DNA of 42,098 bases, from contig JBBDIM010000049.1 of NCBI GenBank assembly GCA_040880405.1, forward strand, positions 1 to 42,098, given 5' to 3'. The notes below the pieces were generated by a model. It saw only the letters and a program-made list of their open reading frames with translations. It searched no databases and was not told the DNA's origin. Shown piece by piece: positions 25,566 through 34,131 of the stretch. The translations under genes were made by a program, and so were the position numbers. How positions within the stretch are numbered: the stretch's first letter is position 1; each line of letters begins with the position of its first letter. This stretch comes from JBBDIM01 sp040880405 (GTDB lineage: Bacteria; Planctomycetota; Planctomycetia; Pirellulales; Pirellulaceae).

Positions 25566-26720
25566 CTATTTCCCCTGTGTAGCGCCAGTCAGCCAATCCA
25601 GGGAGATCCGGGTGACGCTGGTTTGCGACAAGCCATTCATCTTGCTCCGGTCCCCCGAACAATAGGCGAGCAAGACACGGTCATCCACAAAATCAAGCGC
25701 GATGTAGCAGAACCAGCCGCTGGGATTGTCTTCGATCGTCTGGATGTTTTGCCAGGTTTGACCATGATCGGTTGAGATGGCGGTCGTGAGTGGGGTCCGC
25801 TTGCCACGGAGCTCCGCGGCAATGTTTTCGTGGTTATTCCAAACCATCAGGAGATGTTCGGTGCCGGGAATTCGCTCGATCGTGGCCGGGGACAGGGGAG
25901 AAATAATCTCCGAAGGGACGGCCTGGGTCCAGGTGTTCCCTTCGTCCTCGGAATAGGCAACCAACTGGCTTCCACCGCTGGCACGGATAAAGATCATCAA
26001 CCGACCATCCGCCAGTTCAACCAAGCCCGGTTCCTGGGTGATCACGGCCTTGCCGTTGATCGGCTCCGGCTCGGGAACTAGGCTGCTCCGCTTCCAGGTC
26101 TTGCCAAGATCGTCGGAGGTGTAGCAGAGGATGACCGCGGCCTGGGTCCATTTTTCCATTCCGAGCCCGACGTGCTGGGCCACTGGGAGGACCAACCGAC
26201 CGCTGGCCAATTGAATGGCGCGGTCGTTGTTCAGCACATAGTAGCCATTTTCGGAATCGGGAATTACCTCCATCGGCTCGCCCCAGGTCTTCGCTTCGTC
26301 GGTGCTGATGCGCATGATTGGGCGGCAATCCGCCGTCGAGGTTTTCCGCAAGTAGAAGAGGGCAATCGGCCCCGGCTTCTCCCCCTCGCCCGCTAGTCGC
26401 AGCAGGGAAACCGACATCACGTTCAAGCCCCCTTCGGTGTCGATCACCAATTTGCTCTCATCCGACCAGGTAGCCCCGTTGTCACTCGACTCCCGACTGG
26501 CCAAATAGGCCTTGGCGTGGTCGCTCGTACCGCCGACGAAATGGGTATACACCAACAGCAGGCGACCATCGTTCAAGCGGATGAAATCCCCTTCGCTATT
26601 CCGCGGGTTGTCAGTGGTTGGGGGAAGGACCAACGTCGTTTGCGGCTCCTCGGCATGAACGAGGCAGGCAAGCGTCAGCAGAGCCATGGGCAGGGCAATC
26701 AATCGCAAGGGATTCAACAT
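25566..26720 (-). CDS. Secreted sialidase-superfamily (BNR) protein, paralogue 1
   Basis: 384 residues. Signal peptide about 1-23 (LIALPMALLTLACLVHA). It forms a six-bladed beta-propeller with five Asp boxes: ESSDNGATWSDE, ISTDEAKTWGEP, YTSDDLGKTWKRS, YSEDEGNTWTQA, ISTDHGQTWQNI. It belongs to the planctomycete exo-sialidase-like family (BNR_2). The N-terminus NPRNSEGDFIRLNDGRLLLV closely matches the protein at 40622-41752, and both end with GWFCY...D near the last blade. The FRIP/RIP motif of proven sialidases is not visible, so sialic acid is only one possible substrate. It probably acts outside the cytoplasm. The SDR gene lies upstream of it, not downstream. Confidence 0.85.
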   Translation of the reverse strand: MLNPLRLIALPMALLTLACLVHAEEPQTTLVLPPTTDNPRNSEGDFIRLNDGRLLLVYTHFVGGTSDHAKAYLASRESSDNGATWSDESKLVIDTEGGLNVMSVSLLRLAGEGEKPGPIALFYLRKTSTADCRPIMRISTDEAKTWGEPMEVIPDSENGYYVLNNDRAIQLASGRLVLPVAQHVGLGMEKWTQAAVILCYTSDDLGKTWKRSSLVPEPEPINGKAVITQEPGLVELADGRLMIFIRASGGSQLVAYSEDEGNTWTQAVPSEIISPLSPATIERIPGTEHLLMVWNNHENIAAELRGKRTPLTTAISTDHGQTWQNIQTIEDNPSGWFCYIALDFVDDRVLLAYCSGDRSKMNGLSQTSVTRISLDWLTGATQGK

Positions 26721-26762
26721 GAGGAAAGGCTTTCTTTAGGAGGGTGGGCTTCGAAATCAAAG

Positions 26763-26918
26763 GGGAACCAAAGGAGACGGCATCCGGACTTCCCGAAAGA
26801 GGCAGGATCCTCTCGCACTTCACCGGGCAACTTGCGCTGCTCCGCTATTATTGTTAATTTATTATTGACAAATGAAGAATGAAAAATGCAAAATAAAAGC
26901 GGTAGGGCGCGAGCCCTC
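26763..26918. repeat. ~155-bp dispersed repeat, copy 1
   Basis: It shares with 41946-42098 the same order of blocks: GGAACC, CGGACTTCC, GGATC-TCTCGCACTT, ACCGGGCA, GCGCTGCTCCGCT, TTATTGA-AAATGA, TGCAAAATAAAAGCGG and GGGCGCGAGCCCTC. Confidence 0.75.
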
Positions 26919-26940
26919 CGGTCTTTGGCGTGAAAATTTT

Positions 26941-27053
26941 CCAACGGCAACGCCGCCTGATGGAACCTGAGACGGCATCCGGACTTTCCGAAAGAGACAC
27001 AATCATCTCTCACTTCCCATGCCCACGCTTTCCGGGCGTGGGCATGGCACCCA
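26941..27053. repeat. Dispersed ~113-bp repeat unit with hairpin end
   Basis: CCAACGGCAACGCCGCCTGA, then TGGAACCTGAGACGGCATCC, GGACTTTCCGAAAGAGACA, CATCTCTCACTT and the hairpin CATGCCCACGC / GCGTGGGCATG (27018-27053). It matches the unit at 6044-6155 throughout. Confidence 0.75.
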
Positions 27054-27092
27054 GGAAACACCGCCTCGTGAAAATTTTGATTGAGCGCACCA

Positions 27093-27917
27093 CTATTCAC
27101 GCTCCGGATAGTCCTCAGGAAACTGACGACGCTTGAAGTTGTACGGAGAGCATTGGTGGAACCATCCTCCATCAATTTCAATACAGGTCCCGGTGATGTA
27201 ACTCGCATCGGAGCCGGACAGGGCCACGATGCTCCGGGCGATTTCCTGGGGATCGGCGTAGCGCCCCAGCGGGATCATCTCTTCCAGAACTTGCCGCAGC
27301 TGGTCTGACAAGGATTCGCCGCTGGCCGTGCGATATTCGCTGCTAAGCTGGGTATCGATCGCCCCGAGGTTCAGGGCCACGACCCGAATCCCCGCCGGGC
27401 CGTAGAGGGTCGCTAGTTCATACGTCAGGGCATCCAATCCCCCTTTAGCCGCAATGTACGCCGGACTCACCCCGGCCGCGAACTTAGATTGGATGCTGGA
27501 GATGTTGATAATCACACCCCGCCTAGCCGGTTCCATATAAGCAGCGGACCAGCGGGCCAAAAGCGCCGGGGCCGTCAGGCAGACCCGAAGGGTTTTCTCC
27601 CACGACTCAAGCGAGATCGACTTCATGGTGGTCACCTCGCGCCAGGCGGCGTTATTGACCAAGACGTCAATTCGGCCGAACCGCCGCATACAGTCTTCAA
27701 CCGCCTGCTGGGCGAAGTCGAGATCCGCCAAGTCCCCCGCTAAGCACGCAGCCTGACCCCCTGCGGCCTCGATGGCTTGGCTTGTTTTTCGCAATCCATC
27801 GCCATCGATATCCAGCAGGTAACCGTCGTAGCCTCGCCGGGCAAACTCGACGGCCGTGGCGGCACCGATCCCCTGAGCAGCTCCGGTAATCAGTGCCACC
27901 GGCCGTTGGTCACCCAT
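27093..27917 (-). CDS. Short-chain dehydrogenase/reductase (SDR)
   Basis: 274 residues of the classical SDR type. The cofactor loop TGAAQGIG is at residues 11-18, and acidic LLDIDGDGL after the second strand suggests NAD(H). VLVNNAA is at about 86-91. The active site is Ser141 (INISSIQS), Tyr154 and Lys158 (SPAYIAAKGG). The C-terminal YITGTCIEIDGGW is usual. It oxidises or reduces an alcohol/ketone, likely a sugar or sugar acid given the secreted hydrolases around it (inference). A non-standard tail of about 20 residues (FHQCSPYNFKRRQFPEDYPE) follows the family end. It is the next upstream gene to the sialidase-like gene on the same strand and may feed on its product. Confidence 0.9.
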   Translation of the reverse strand: MGDQRPVALITGAAQGIGAATAVEFARRGYDGYLLDIDGDGLRKTSQAIEAAGGQAACLAGDLADLDFAQQAVEDCMRRFGRIDVLVNNAAWREVTTMKSISLESWEKTLRVCLTAPALLARWSAAYMEPARRGVIINISSIQSKFAAGVSPAYIAAKGGLDALTYELATLYGPAGIRVVALNLGAIDTQLSSEYRTASGESLSDQLRQVLEEMIPLGRYADPQEIARSIVALSGSDASYITGTCIEIDGGWFHQCSPYNFKRRQFPEDYPERE

Positions 27918-27942
27918 CTCGCGTCCTCAAATCGGGGAAACC

Positions 27943-28884
27943 TTAAAACTCACCGACAACCTCTTCGCCAGCACGTGTCGTCAGGCCGGAGAGGGTGATT
28001 TGGTTGATGGTTTCAGTGAACAACCGGACCGAGCCATCCGCTAGAGCAAAGTGCGCCCCGCCCGGATGGTAGCTGGAGAACCCTTGCGGCCGGAAAGCAA
28101 ACGTCGCCCCGCCCGGCACTGTGAATGGACCATTGATTCCGGTCGAGGTGTCAAACACGTCGTAAAGGGCATAGGAATTGCTATTGAATGTGGCTTCACT
28201 ACTGCTGCTTGGCGTTCGATGATCACCTGTGACTTCGCCGACAATCAACGTGTTCGAGGTTCCATCGATAATTTCTTTAAAACCGGTCTTCGACACGGCA
28301 AAAAGGATGCCATTTCCATCGGACCTGGGCCGTGCCCCTACGGTTCCTGAGGTGTTGCACCGCCAGTCGCGGGAGTCGGCCACACCCCCCATGTCCGTCC
28401 GGGGCATCAACTCGTATGCGCTGCTCATCGCCGGATTGACCATGGTGTCGGTCTGAGCATTGGAAGGACAAAGATAGAGATCAATCGGCCCCAAAGGGGC
28501 TTGGGGGGTTGTGCTAGAAAAATACATCGCCTGGGAATTAGTCGGCAGGCCGAAATCGATACGATCGTATCGAGCCGATTGCTCAATGAAGGGAAGCAGG
28601 TGAACACCCCAGGAGTAAAGATGCGTGCCGCTATATCCACTACATCCTCCACTAATGGCCGCGCCGGACGGAAACACGCCGAAGGTGTCATGGTAATTGT
28701 GCAGGGCTAATCCAACTTGCTTGAAGTTCGCCGAACAGGACATCCTCCGGGCGGCTTCCCGGGCCTGCTGCACCGCAGGCAATAACAGGGCCACCAAGAC
28801 CCCAATGATCGCGATCACAACCAACAACTCAACTAACGTAAAGCCTTCGCGCTTGACAACGCTTGCTTTTTGAAAGTCGACCAT
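27943..28884 (-). CDS. DUF1559 protein with prepilin-type N-terminus, paralogue 1
   Basis: 313 residues from ATG 28884 (AGGA 7 nt upstream). The N-terminal prepilin-like signal KREGFTLVELLVVIAIIGVL with cleavage after Gly and Glu+5 is followed by ALLLPAVQQAREAARRMSC. Then comes the DUF1559 domain ending HPGGAHFALADGSVRLFTET. These proteins are greatly expanded in Planctomycetes and are thought to be pseudopilin-like envelope proteins; their role is not known. A near copy lies just upstream (29101-30036), pointing to tandem duplication. The middle (residues about 70-200) is the most diverged part. Confidence 0.93.
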   Translation of the reverse strand: MVDFQKASVVKREGFTLVELLVVIAIIGVLVALLLPAVQQAREAARRMSCSANFKQVGLALHNYHDTFGVFPSGAAISGGCSGYSGTHLYSWGVHLLPFIEQSARYDRIDFGLPTNSQAMYFSSTTPQAPLGPIDLYLCPSNAQTDTMVNPAMSSAYELMPRTDMGGVADSRDWRCNTSGTVGARPRSDGNGILFAVSKTGFKEIIDGTSNTLIVGEVTGDHRTPSSSSEATFNSNSYALYDVFDTSTGINGPFTVPGGATFAFRPQGFSSYHPGGAHFALADGSVRLFTETINQITLSGLTTRAGEEVVGEF

Positions 28885-29100
28885 GAAACTTCCTTTACAG
28901 AGGAAAAAGAGAAAAATGGATACCATTGAGGCATGAAGACAAGCTGAAAACTAACTGCATACTAAGATCACAAATGCTAAGCCAAATCGACGCCGTCAGC
29001 ACGCTGAGGCTCCTTTTTCATGCCGACTCATCGCTAAACGAGCAACAAGCTTGCGACTCACCGCTGCTCACCAGGGGCGCGGGGAATTAATCGGGAAACC

Positions 29101-30036
29101 TTAAAACTCACCGACGACCTCATCTCCGGCACGTGTGGTCAGGCCAGCGAGGGTGATCTGGTCGATGGTTTCAGTGAACAACCGGACCGAGCCATCCGCT
29201 AGAGCAAAGTGCGCCCCGCCCGGATGGAAGCTGGAGAACGCTTGCGGCCGGAAAGCATAGGCCCCGCCTCCCGGCATCGTGAAAGGTCCATTGATTCCAG
29301 TCGAGGTGTCAAATAGGTCGTAGTGGGCGTAGGAATTGCCGTTGAGTGCCGTCGCGCTACTTCTGGTTGTGACTTTATGATCACCGGTAATTTCACCGAT
29401 AATCAAGGTATTCGAGGTCCCATCGATGATGTCCTTAAAGCGGATTTTCGACCACGCGACGAGAGCACCGTTTCCATCGGGTCGCGGTCGCACACCAGCA
29501 CCCGCGTTACACCGCCAATCGCGGGAGTCGGTCACCCCTGCCATGTCGGTCCGAGGTACTGCCTCTAATAATGCCGAGAAGCCGGGGTTTATCATCAGAT
29601 CGCTTTGGGGATTGGAGGGGCAAATATAAGTCGTCACCGGCCCCAAGCCACCTTGCGGATTGGTACTTGACTCGTAGTTGACGGGATCGTTGGTTGCAAG
29701 GGTGAAGTCAATCTGGTTGTAACGAGCTGACTGCTCGATGTACGGCAAAAGATGTACGCCCCAGGAGAACATGTGCTTCTCGGTTGTTCCGGAACAACCA
29801 CCACCGATCCCGGCACCGACGGGAAACACCAGGTGCGTGTCGTGGTAATTATGGATGGCCAGCGCCACTTGCTTGAAGTTCGCCGAACAGGACATCCTCC
29901 GGGCAGCTTCCCGGGCCTGCTGCACCGCAGGCAACAACAAGGCCACCAAGACCCCAATAATCGCGATCACAACCAACAACTCAACTAACGTAAAACCTTC
30001 GCGCTTGACAACGCTTGCTTTTTGAAAAACGATCAT
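29101..30036 (-). CDS. DUF1559 protein with prepilin-type N-terminus, paralogue 2
   Basis: 311 residues. The first 60 residues are almost identical to its downstream neighbour (KASVVKREGFTLVELLVVIA, QAREAARRMSCSANFKQV), and so is the last third (HPGGAHFALADGSVRLFTET, TRAGDEVVGEF). GGGAG lies shortly before the ATG at 30036. The mature protein would be exported and processed like a type IV/II pseudopilin. The DNA at both ends is also nearly identical between the two genes, so the duplication is recent or kept uniform by gene conversion. The 174-bp spacer between the genes shows no terminator. Confidence 0.93.
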   Translation of the reverse strand: MIVFQKASVVKREGFTLVELLVVIAIIGVLVALLLPAVQQAREAARRMSCSANFKQVALAIHNYHDTHLVFPVGAGIGGGCSGTTEKHMFSWGVHLLPYIEQSARYNQIDFTLATNDPVNYESSTNPQGGLGPVTTYICPSNPQSDLMINPGFSALLEAVPRTDMAGVTDSRDWRCNAGAGVRPRPDGNGALVAWSKIRFKDIIDGTSNTLIIGEITGDHKVTTRSSATALNGNSYAHYDLFDTSTGINGPFTMPGGGAYAFRPQAFSSFHPGGAHFALADGSVRLFTETIDQITLAGLTTRAGDEVVGEF

Positions 30037-30748
30037 GAGACTCCCCTAACTTACTGTTGAAAAGAAAAGAATAGATACCGATCAGTCGTGTAGACGAATC
30101 TGGAAATCGCAAATGTCGTACCCAATCTTTGTCGTCAGTCCGCCTGGGCCCTACTTTCATTCCGCCTCGACGATTGCTCGAAGGGACGACCTCATCGGGT
30201 TCGAAATCCCACCGTTCGCCAAACATCCGAGCCACTCCATGCCTCGAAAACTATTAGTTCATTCAAGCTTAACGCACATTGCCGCCAATAACAAGCTTTT
30301 TTTGCCGACATTGATTTAATTCTAGGTTTTTTCTTGAAGACCGAAAGTCCTCCGCTTCCGACAGGCGGAAAACGTACCGGCTGGGCCCCAAAATTCGCTT
30401 GAAAACGGTCTGAAGTTTTCAACCGCCGGAAGATGAAACTTCCTTCCGACGCAGGCTCGGGGCCGCTAATTTAGGGGGCAATTGCGGTAATTACAGGCAG
30501 GACGTGCCTGCACTTAATGCATCGTGGGCGACCTTTCTGGGGGCTTTTTGGCTATCCTTTCATTCTCCGGGGCGGCTGCCCGTGGTTTCGTCCTGGGAAT
30601 TTGCTCCAAAGTACCAATCTGGGCGCAGAATGTGCTTTATTTTGTATTCACAATTGGACTACAATTGTTGTTTCGCATCGAGTGCCTCCTCCCAGTGACC
30701 GAGGCAGACGTCGATCTCCCCCTTACTTTTCGACAGAGGAACCTTCTC
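30037..30748. other. 712-bp divergent regulatory region
   Basis: The region between the DUF1559 pair (-) and the transthyretin-like gene (+). It is more AT-rich than its surroundings, with a CAGGCAGGACGTGCCTG hairpin at about 30496-30512. No gene is supported: the open frames on either strand lack start signals and domain features. It is long for a promoter region, so a small RNA or decayed gene is possible but unsupported. Confidence 0.45.
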
Positions 30749-31180
30749 ATGTGGATGCCCGCCAGTCGTTTCGTTGTTACCGCTTGTTGCGGCCTATTCG
30801 CCCTCTCGACCTTGGGGTGCGGAGCCGGTGACGCCGGCCCGGAACGGAGAGCGGTGACGGGGGAAGTACGGTTTGAGGGGAAACCGCTGCCAGCGGGGGA
30901 GATTCGTTTCCTTCCGGTGGTCCCTGGCCAGGTTTCGGCCGCTCTCATTCAAGATGGCCGCTATGAAATCGGTCACCGCGGTGGCGTACCGGTGGGAGAG
31001 GCCAGAGTCGAGATCATCGCCACCGGGGCCGTGGCGAATCTGAGCCAGGACGATTTAGACTCCGGTGCCGGGGGTTCCAGCATCACAATCCCCAAAAAGT
31101 ACAATTCGGACTCGGAACTTCAGGCGACGATCGAGCAGGGCAAGGAAACGCAGACCTTGGACTTTGATTTAACGAAGTAA
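30749..31180 (+). CDS. Small secreted or lipoprotein with transthyretin-like domain
   Basis: 143 residues from ATG 30749, with AGAGGA about 8 nt upstream. The signal FVVTACCGLFALSTLGCGAG ends in a lipoprotein-like Cys at residue 24, although the lipobox is imperfect. The rest is one beta-sandwich of the type seen in planctomycete transthyretin-like/carboxypeptidase-regulatory-like lipoproteins: VTGEVRFEGKPLPAGEIRFL, DGRYEIGHRGGVPVGEARVE, and the end KYNSDSELQATIEQG. Such proteins are very often encoded beside DUF1559 genes; here the pair is divergent. The function in the envelope is unknown. Confidence 0.82.
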   Translation: MWMPASRFVVTACCGLFALSTLGCGAGDAGPERRAVTGEVRFEGKPLPAGEIRFLPVVPGQVSAALIQDGRYEIGHRGGVPVGEARVEIIATGAVANLSQDDLDSGAGGSSITIPKKYNSDSELQATIEQGKETQTLDFDLTK

Positions 31181-31211
31181 GCCCCGCGTAGCCTTACTTC
31201 GCCGTCGTGCC

Positions 31212-32732
31212 TTGGTTGACACCAAGTTCGATGTCGCCATTGCCCAGCATCCTGGTTCTCTTTCCCCCAGTGGAACGAAATGCCCAAGGTTCTTGTTTCA
31301 CGAGACCCACTGTTTTGTCGACGACCTGACGCCACGGGAGCAATTTGCCGCGGTGTCGCGGTGTCCAATCGACGAACATGCCCACGACAGTTCTCCCTTG
31401 GGTGGAGCGATCACGTCCTTTCGTGAACGAGGCTGGATGATCGTCCCGGGGCCCGACTACTCGGCGACTCCCAGCAGCGTGGTTTGCGAGGAGGTCTTTG
31501 AGGCCTACTGCGACGATCTGAAAAATTGCTGGACGACCGATCTCGACGCGATCTTTCTCATCCTGCATGGGGCGATGGTGACCGAGGGGCTGACCGATGT
31601 CGAAGGGGAGTTACTCCGCCGAGTCAGGGCTCTGCCGGGAGGCGCGTGGCTGCCGCTGTTCGGTGTGCTAGACCTCCACGCCAATGCCTCCGCTGAGATG
31701 GCCGCGCAGGCCAACGCGTTGCTCTCGTATCGCGAGAATCCGCATGTCGATGCGTGGCAAACGGCCTGCCGTGGTGTTCAGTTGCTCGACCATTCGATCA
31801 CCAGCGGCCAGCCACTGTTCACAGCCCACCGCCACTCCGGCAGGATCCTAGCCCCGATCGCGACCGCATCGGCCGACGATCCGATGCGATCGCTGCTTGC
31901 GCTGGCTCGGCAACTGGAGAGCGAGCACACGTGGATCGCGGCGATCAATGTCAACGCCGGGTTCGCCTTCGCGGATACTCCTGACACGGGACTCAGTTTT
32001 CAGGTGATCGGCCGAGAACCGGACTTGGCCGACGCGATCCTCGACAGGCTCTGCGAGCGGGCGGACGAGCTGGGGCAGTTGGGCTCTTCCCCGGAACAAC
32101 CGCTGGCGGAGGTCATGCAAAGCTTACAGCAAACGCCCCAGCCCGGCCTCACTGTTTTGGTGGAGGTCAGCGATAACATCGGCGCGGGTTCGCCGGGAGA
32201 CATGACCCATGTCCTGCGGGGGCTGATCGAGCATCGCCTCGAAAATGCCGCGATCTGCATCAACGACCCAAGTGCGGTGCGGCGGCTTCAGGGGATTTCT
32301 CAAGGCGAGACCACCTTGCTGGAGATCGGCGGGGTAGGGAGTCGATATGACTTGGGCCCGGTGGAACTGGAAGTGACGTTGGTTTCTCGCAGCGATGGCC
32401 ATTTTCGCTTAGAGGACAAGCAAAGCCACTTGGCCTCGATGGTCGGCGATGTCTTCGAGATGGGGCCTTCCGCGGTGGTCCGGCATGGTAGCGTCGAGAT
32501 TTTGCTAACGAGCAACAAGACCCCACCGTTCGACCTCGCGCAGTGGCGGAGCCAGGGGATTGAGCCCACGAAAAAATCGATCGTCGTCGTTAAGTCGGCC
32601 GTGGCCCACCGCCGGGCCTACGACTCAATCGCGGCTCGCTATATTTCGCTGGATACCCCTGGTCCTTGCCGGAGTGACCTGACTCAGTTCGACTATCGGC
32701 ATGCGCGGTATGCCGGAAGTGCCAACCGGTAA
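31212..32732 (+). CDS. M81 family metallopeptidase-like protein (MlrC family), N-terminus probably frameshifted
   Basis: About 480-506 residues. The family was named for microcystin linear-peptide degradation, but most members sit in small-molecule catabolic clusters. The MlrC N-domain has FHETHCFVDDLTPREQF, ILHGAMVTEG and the metal-site stretch VLDLHANASAEMAAQANALL followed by ENPHVD. The C-domain begins LVEVSDNIGAGSPGDMTHVL. Normally the protein starts with Met-Pro-(K/R)-V-L-V-x-G directly before FHET. Here ATG 31280 encodes MPKVLV but in a different frame from FHETH, implying a small indel between 31280 and 31296. The frame used from 31212 starts with TTG and non-conserved sequence. TTG 31293 is a second option. 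RraA-like follows 59 bp downstream. Confidence 0.82.
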   Translation: MVDTKFDVAIAQHPGSLSPSGTKCPRFLFHETHCFVDDLTPREQFAAVSRCPIDEHAHDSSPLGGAITSFRERGWMIVPGPDYSATPSSVVCEEVFEAYCDDLKNCWTTDLDAIFLILHGAMVTEGLTDVEGELLRRVRALPGGAWLPLFGVLDLHANASAEMAAQANALLSYRENPHVDAWQTACRGVQLLDHSITSGQPLFTAHRHSGRILAPIATASADDPMRSLLALARQLESEHTWIAAINVNAGFAFADTPDTGLSFQVIGREPDLADAILDRLCERADELGQLGSSPEQPLAEVMQSLQQTPQPGLTVLVEVSDNIGAGSPGDMTHVLRGLIEHRLENAAICINDPSAVRRLQGISQGETTLLEIGGVGSRYDLGPVELEVTLVSRSDGHFRLEDKQSHLASMVGDVFEMGPSAVVRHGSVEILLTSNKTPPFDLAQWRSQGIEPTKKSIVVVKSAVAHRRAYDSIAARYISLDTPGPCRSDLTQFDYRHARYAGSANR

Positions 32733-32791
32733 TCGTTTATAATCTGGCCAATGATCCGGCCTCCCGTTAAAAACATCAGAGACAGCACGAC

Positions 32792-33508
32792 ATGACCGCG
32801 TCCTCCAACGGAACCACCCCTGCGATGACCTCTTCCACCATTACCCTTGCCGATGGGCTTACCCTGACCTTCGACCAGATGCGAGAGCACCTCACCGCGG
32901 CGATTGTCTGCGATGCGTTGGACCAAATCGAGCTGCGGCGACAATCCCCCGCCGTGGCCTTGCCGGCGATCACGGTCGACCGAATTTTGGTGGGGCGATG
33001 TAAAACAACCCTGTGGGCCGATATGTCGCACGAAGACCCCAACCCCTACGAGCTGGAACTCGCCGCCGTCGACGGCTGCGTCACGGATGACGTGATGATC
33101 GCCGCCGCCGGTGGTTCGATGCGGTCGGGAATCTGGGGAGAGCTGTTGACCACGGCCGCCGTGAATCGCGGCTGCATCGGGGCGATCGTCCATGGGGCGG
33201 TTCGAGACGTACGGAGAATGTCCCAAATGGATTTCCCGATCTACGCCGCCGGGACCTGTCTGTACGATAGCCAGCACCGGCAACGTGTCATTGATGTCGA
33301 CGTGCCGGTTGAAATCGGCGGAGTGTTGTTCTCACCTAGCGACTTGGTCTTCGCGGACCGAGACGGGATCGTCGTGGTACCCAAAGCCCACGAGGCGGAA
33401 GTCCTGGCTCGAGCCTGGAAAAAACTCCACGAAGAAAACGCCGTCCGAGACGCCATCAAAAAAGGAATGCTCGCTACCGAGGCGTATGAGACGTTTGGGG
33501 TTTTGTGA
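32792..33508 (+). CDS. RraA-like protein (possible hydroxy-oxo-acid aldolase)
   Basis: 238 residues of the RraA/HMG-aldolase fold. The site motif is visible as GSMRSGIWGELLTTAAVNRG then GCIGAIVHGAVRDVRRM, with the conserved Arg-Asp that holds the metal and pyruvyl substrate in 4-hydroxy-4-methyl-2-oxoglutarate/oxaloacetate-type enzymes. The C-terminus is SPSDLVFADRDGIVVVPK. This makes a class II-like pyruvate aldolase or decarboxylase more likely than the RNase E inhibitor role of E. coli RraA (inference). The start is ATG 32792; ATG 32825 is an alternative. It probably forms an operon with the M81 gene and converges on the RidA-ending operon. Confidence 0.87.
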   Translation: MTASSNGTTPAMTSSTITLADGLTLTFDQMREHLTAAIVCDALDQIELRRQSPAVALPAITVDRILVGRCKTTLWADMSHEDPNPYELELAAVDGCVTDDVMIAAAGGSMRSGIWGELLTTAAVNRGCIGAIVHGAVRDVRRMSQMDFPIYAAGTCLYDSQHRQRVIDVDVPVEIGGVLFSPSDLVFADRDGIVVVPKAHEAEVLARAWKKLHEENAVRDAIKKGMLATEAYETFGVL

Positions 33509-33696
33509 GTTAAAGGGAAGGGTTCTGGGTTGTTGGTTCTTCGTTCTTTGTTGTTGAGGAAGGGATTCTTGGCCGGTGGCCCTTTGCTGGTTGAAGCGGC
33601 CATTCTCAGTAATCTCTCTCTGTGACCTCTGTGCCCTCTGTGGCTAAATCCGTCTCTCGGCTTCCGTTCCAACGGACAGAGCCAACCGGCTCAAGC

Positions 33697-34131
33697 TCAG
33701 GATTGCTCACCGGTTTTCGCCACCGCGACGACATCGATCTCGAACTTCAGCAGCGTGCCTAGGCATCCCATGATGGTGGTCCGGGCGGGGTAGGGGGCTT
33801 CGAAATACTCTCGATAGATTTGGTTGAACTCTGCCAGGTCCTCCTGGCTGCCGACATAGTTTCGGGTTTGCACGACATCCGCCAGCGTCAGCCCGGCCGA
33901 GGCCAGCACCTTGGCGATGTTTTCCATACTGCGACGCATCTCTCCCGCGAAGGTGTCCGTGACAAGCTTGCCGGTCTCATCGACCGAGGCCTGGCCTGAG
34001 ACGAAGACAAAGCCTCCGGCCTTCACTGCGGGACTGAAAGGGAGATGGCTGACGGGGGTATCCTGATCCAAAATCGCTTCAAACGGTTTCACGCTGCTGG
34101 GCCTTTCCGGGGTTACGAGGGGCTGATTCAC
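33697..34131 (-). CDS. RidA family reactive-intermediate deaminase
   Basis: 144 residues of the YjgF/YER057c/UK114 family. These trimers hydrolyse enamine/imine intermediates (2-aminoacrylate, 2-aminocrotonate) made by PLP-dependent lyases. The family Arg is present at residue 117 (YPARTTIMGCLGTLLKFEID), along with FVFVSGQASVDETGKL and MENIAKVLASAGLTLADVVQ. The N-terminus carries about 20 extra residues. Its ATG overlaps the stop of the upstream HEAT gene (ATGA), so it is translationally coupled as the last gene of a six-gene operon that also encodes a PLP enzyme. This fits a protective or hydrolytic role in that pathway. Confidence 0.93.
   Translation of the reverse strand: MNQPLVTPERPSSVKPFEAILDQDTPVSHLPFSPAVKAGGFVFVSGQASVDETGKLVTDTFAGEMRRSMENIAKVLASAGLTLADVVQTRNYVGSQEDLAEFNQIYREYFEAPYPARTTIMGCLGTLLKFEIDVVAVAKTGEQS

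Larger units (their letters stand above)
26721..27092. other. 372-bp intergenic region made largely of dispersed repeats
   Basis: Two repeat units lie in tandem: 26763-26918 (shared with the right end of the window) and 26941-27053 (shared with 6044-6155). Little unique sequence is left, so the promoter of the minus-strand sialidase-like gene must overlap the first repeat, or the gene is read through from the SDR gene. Confidence 0.6.
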
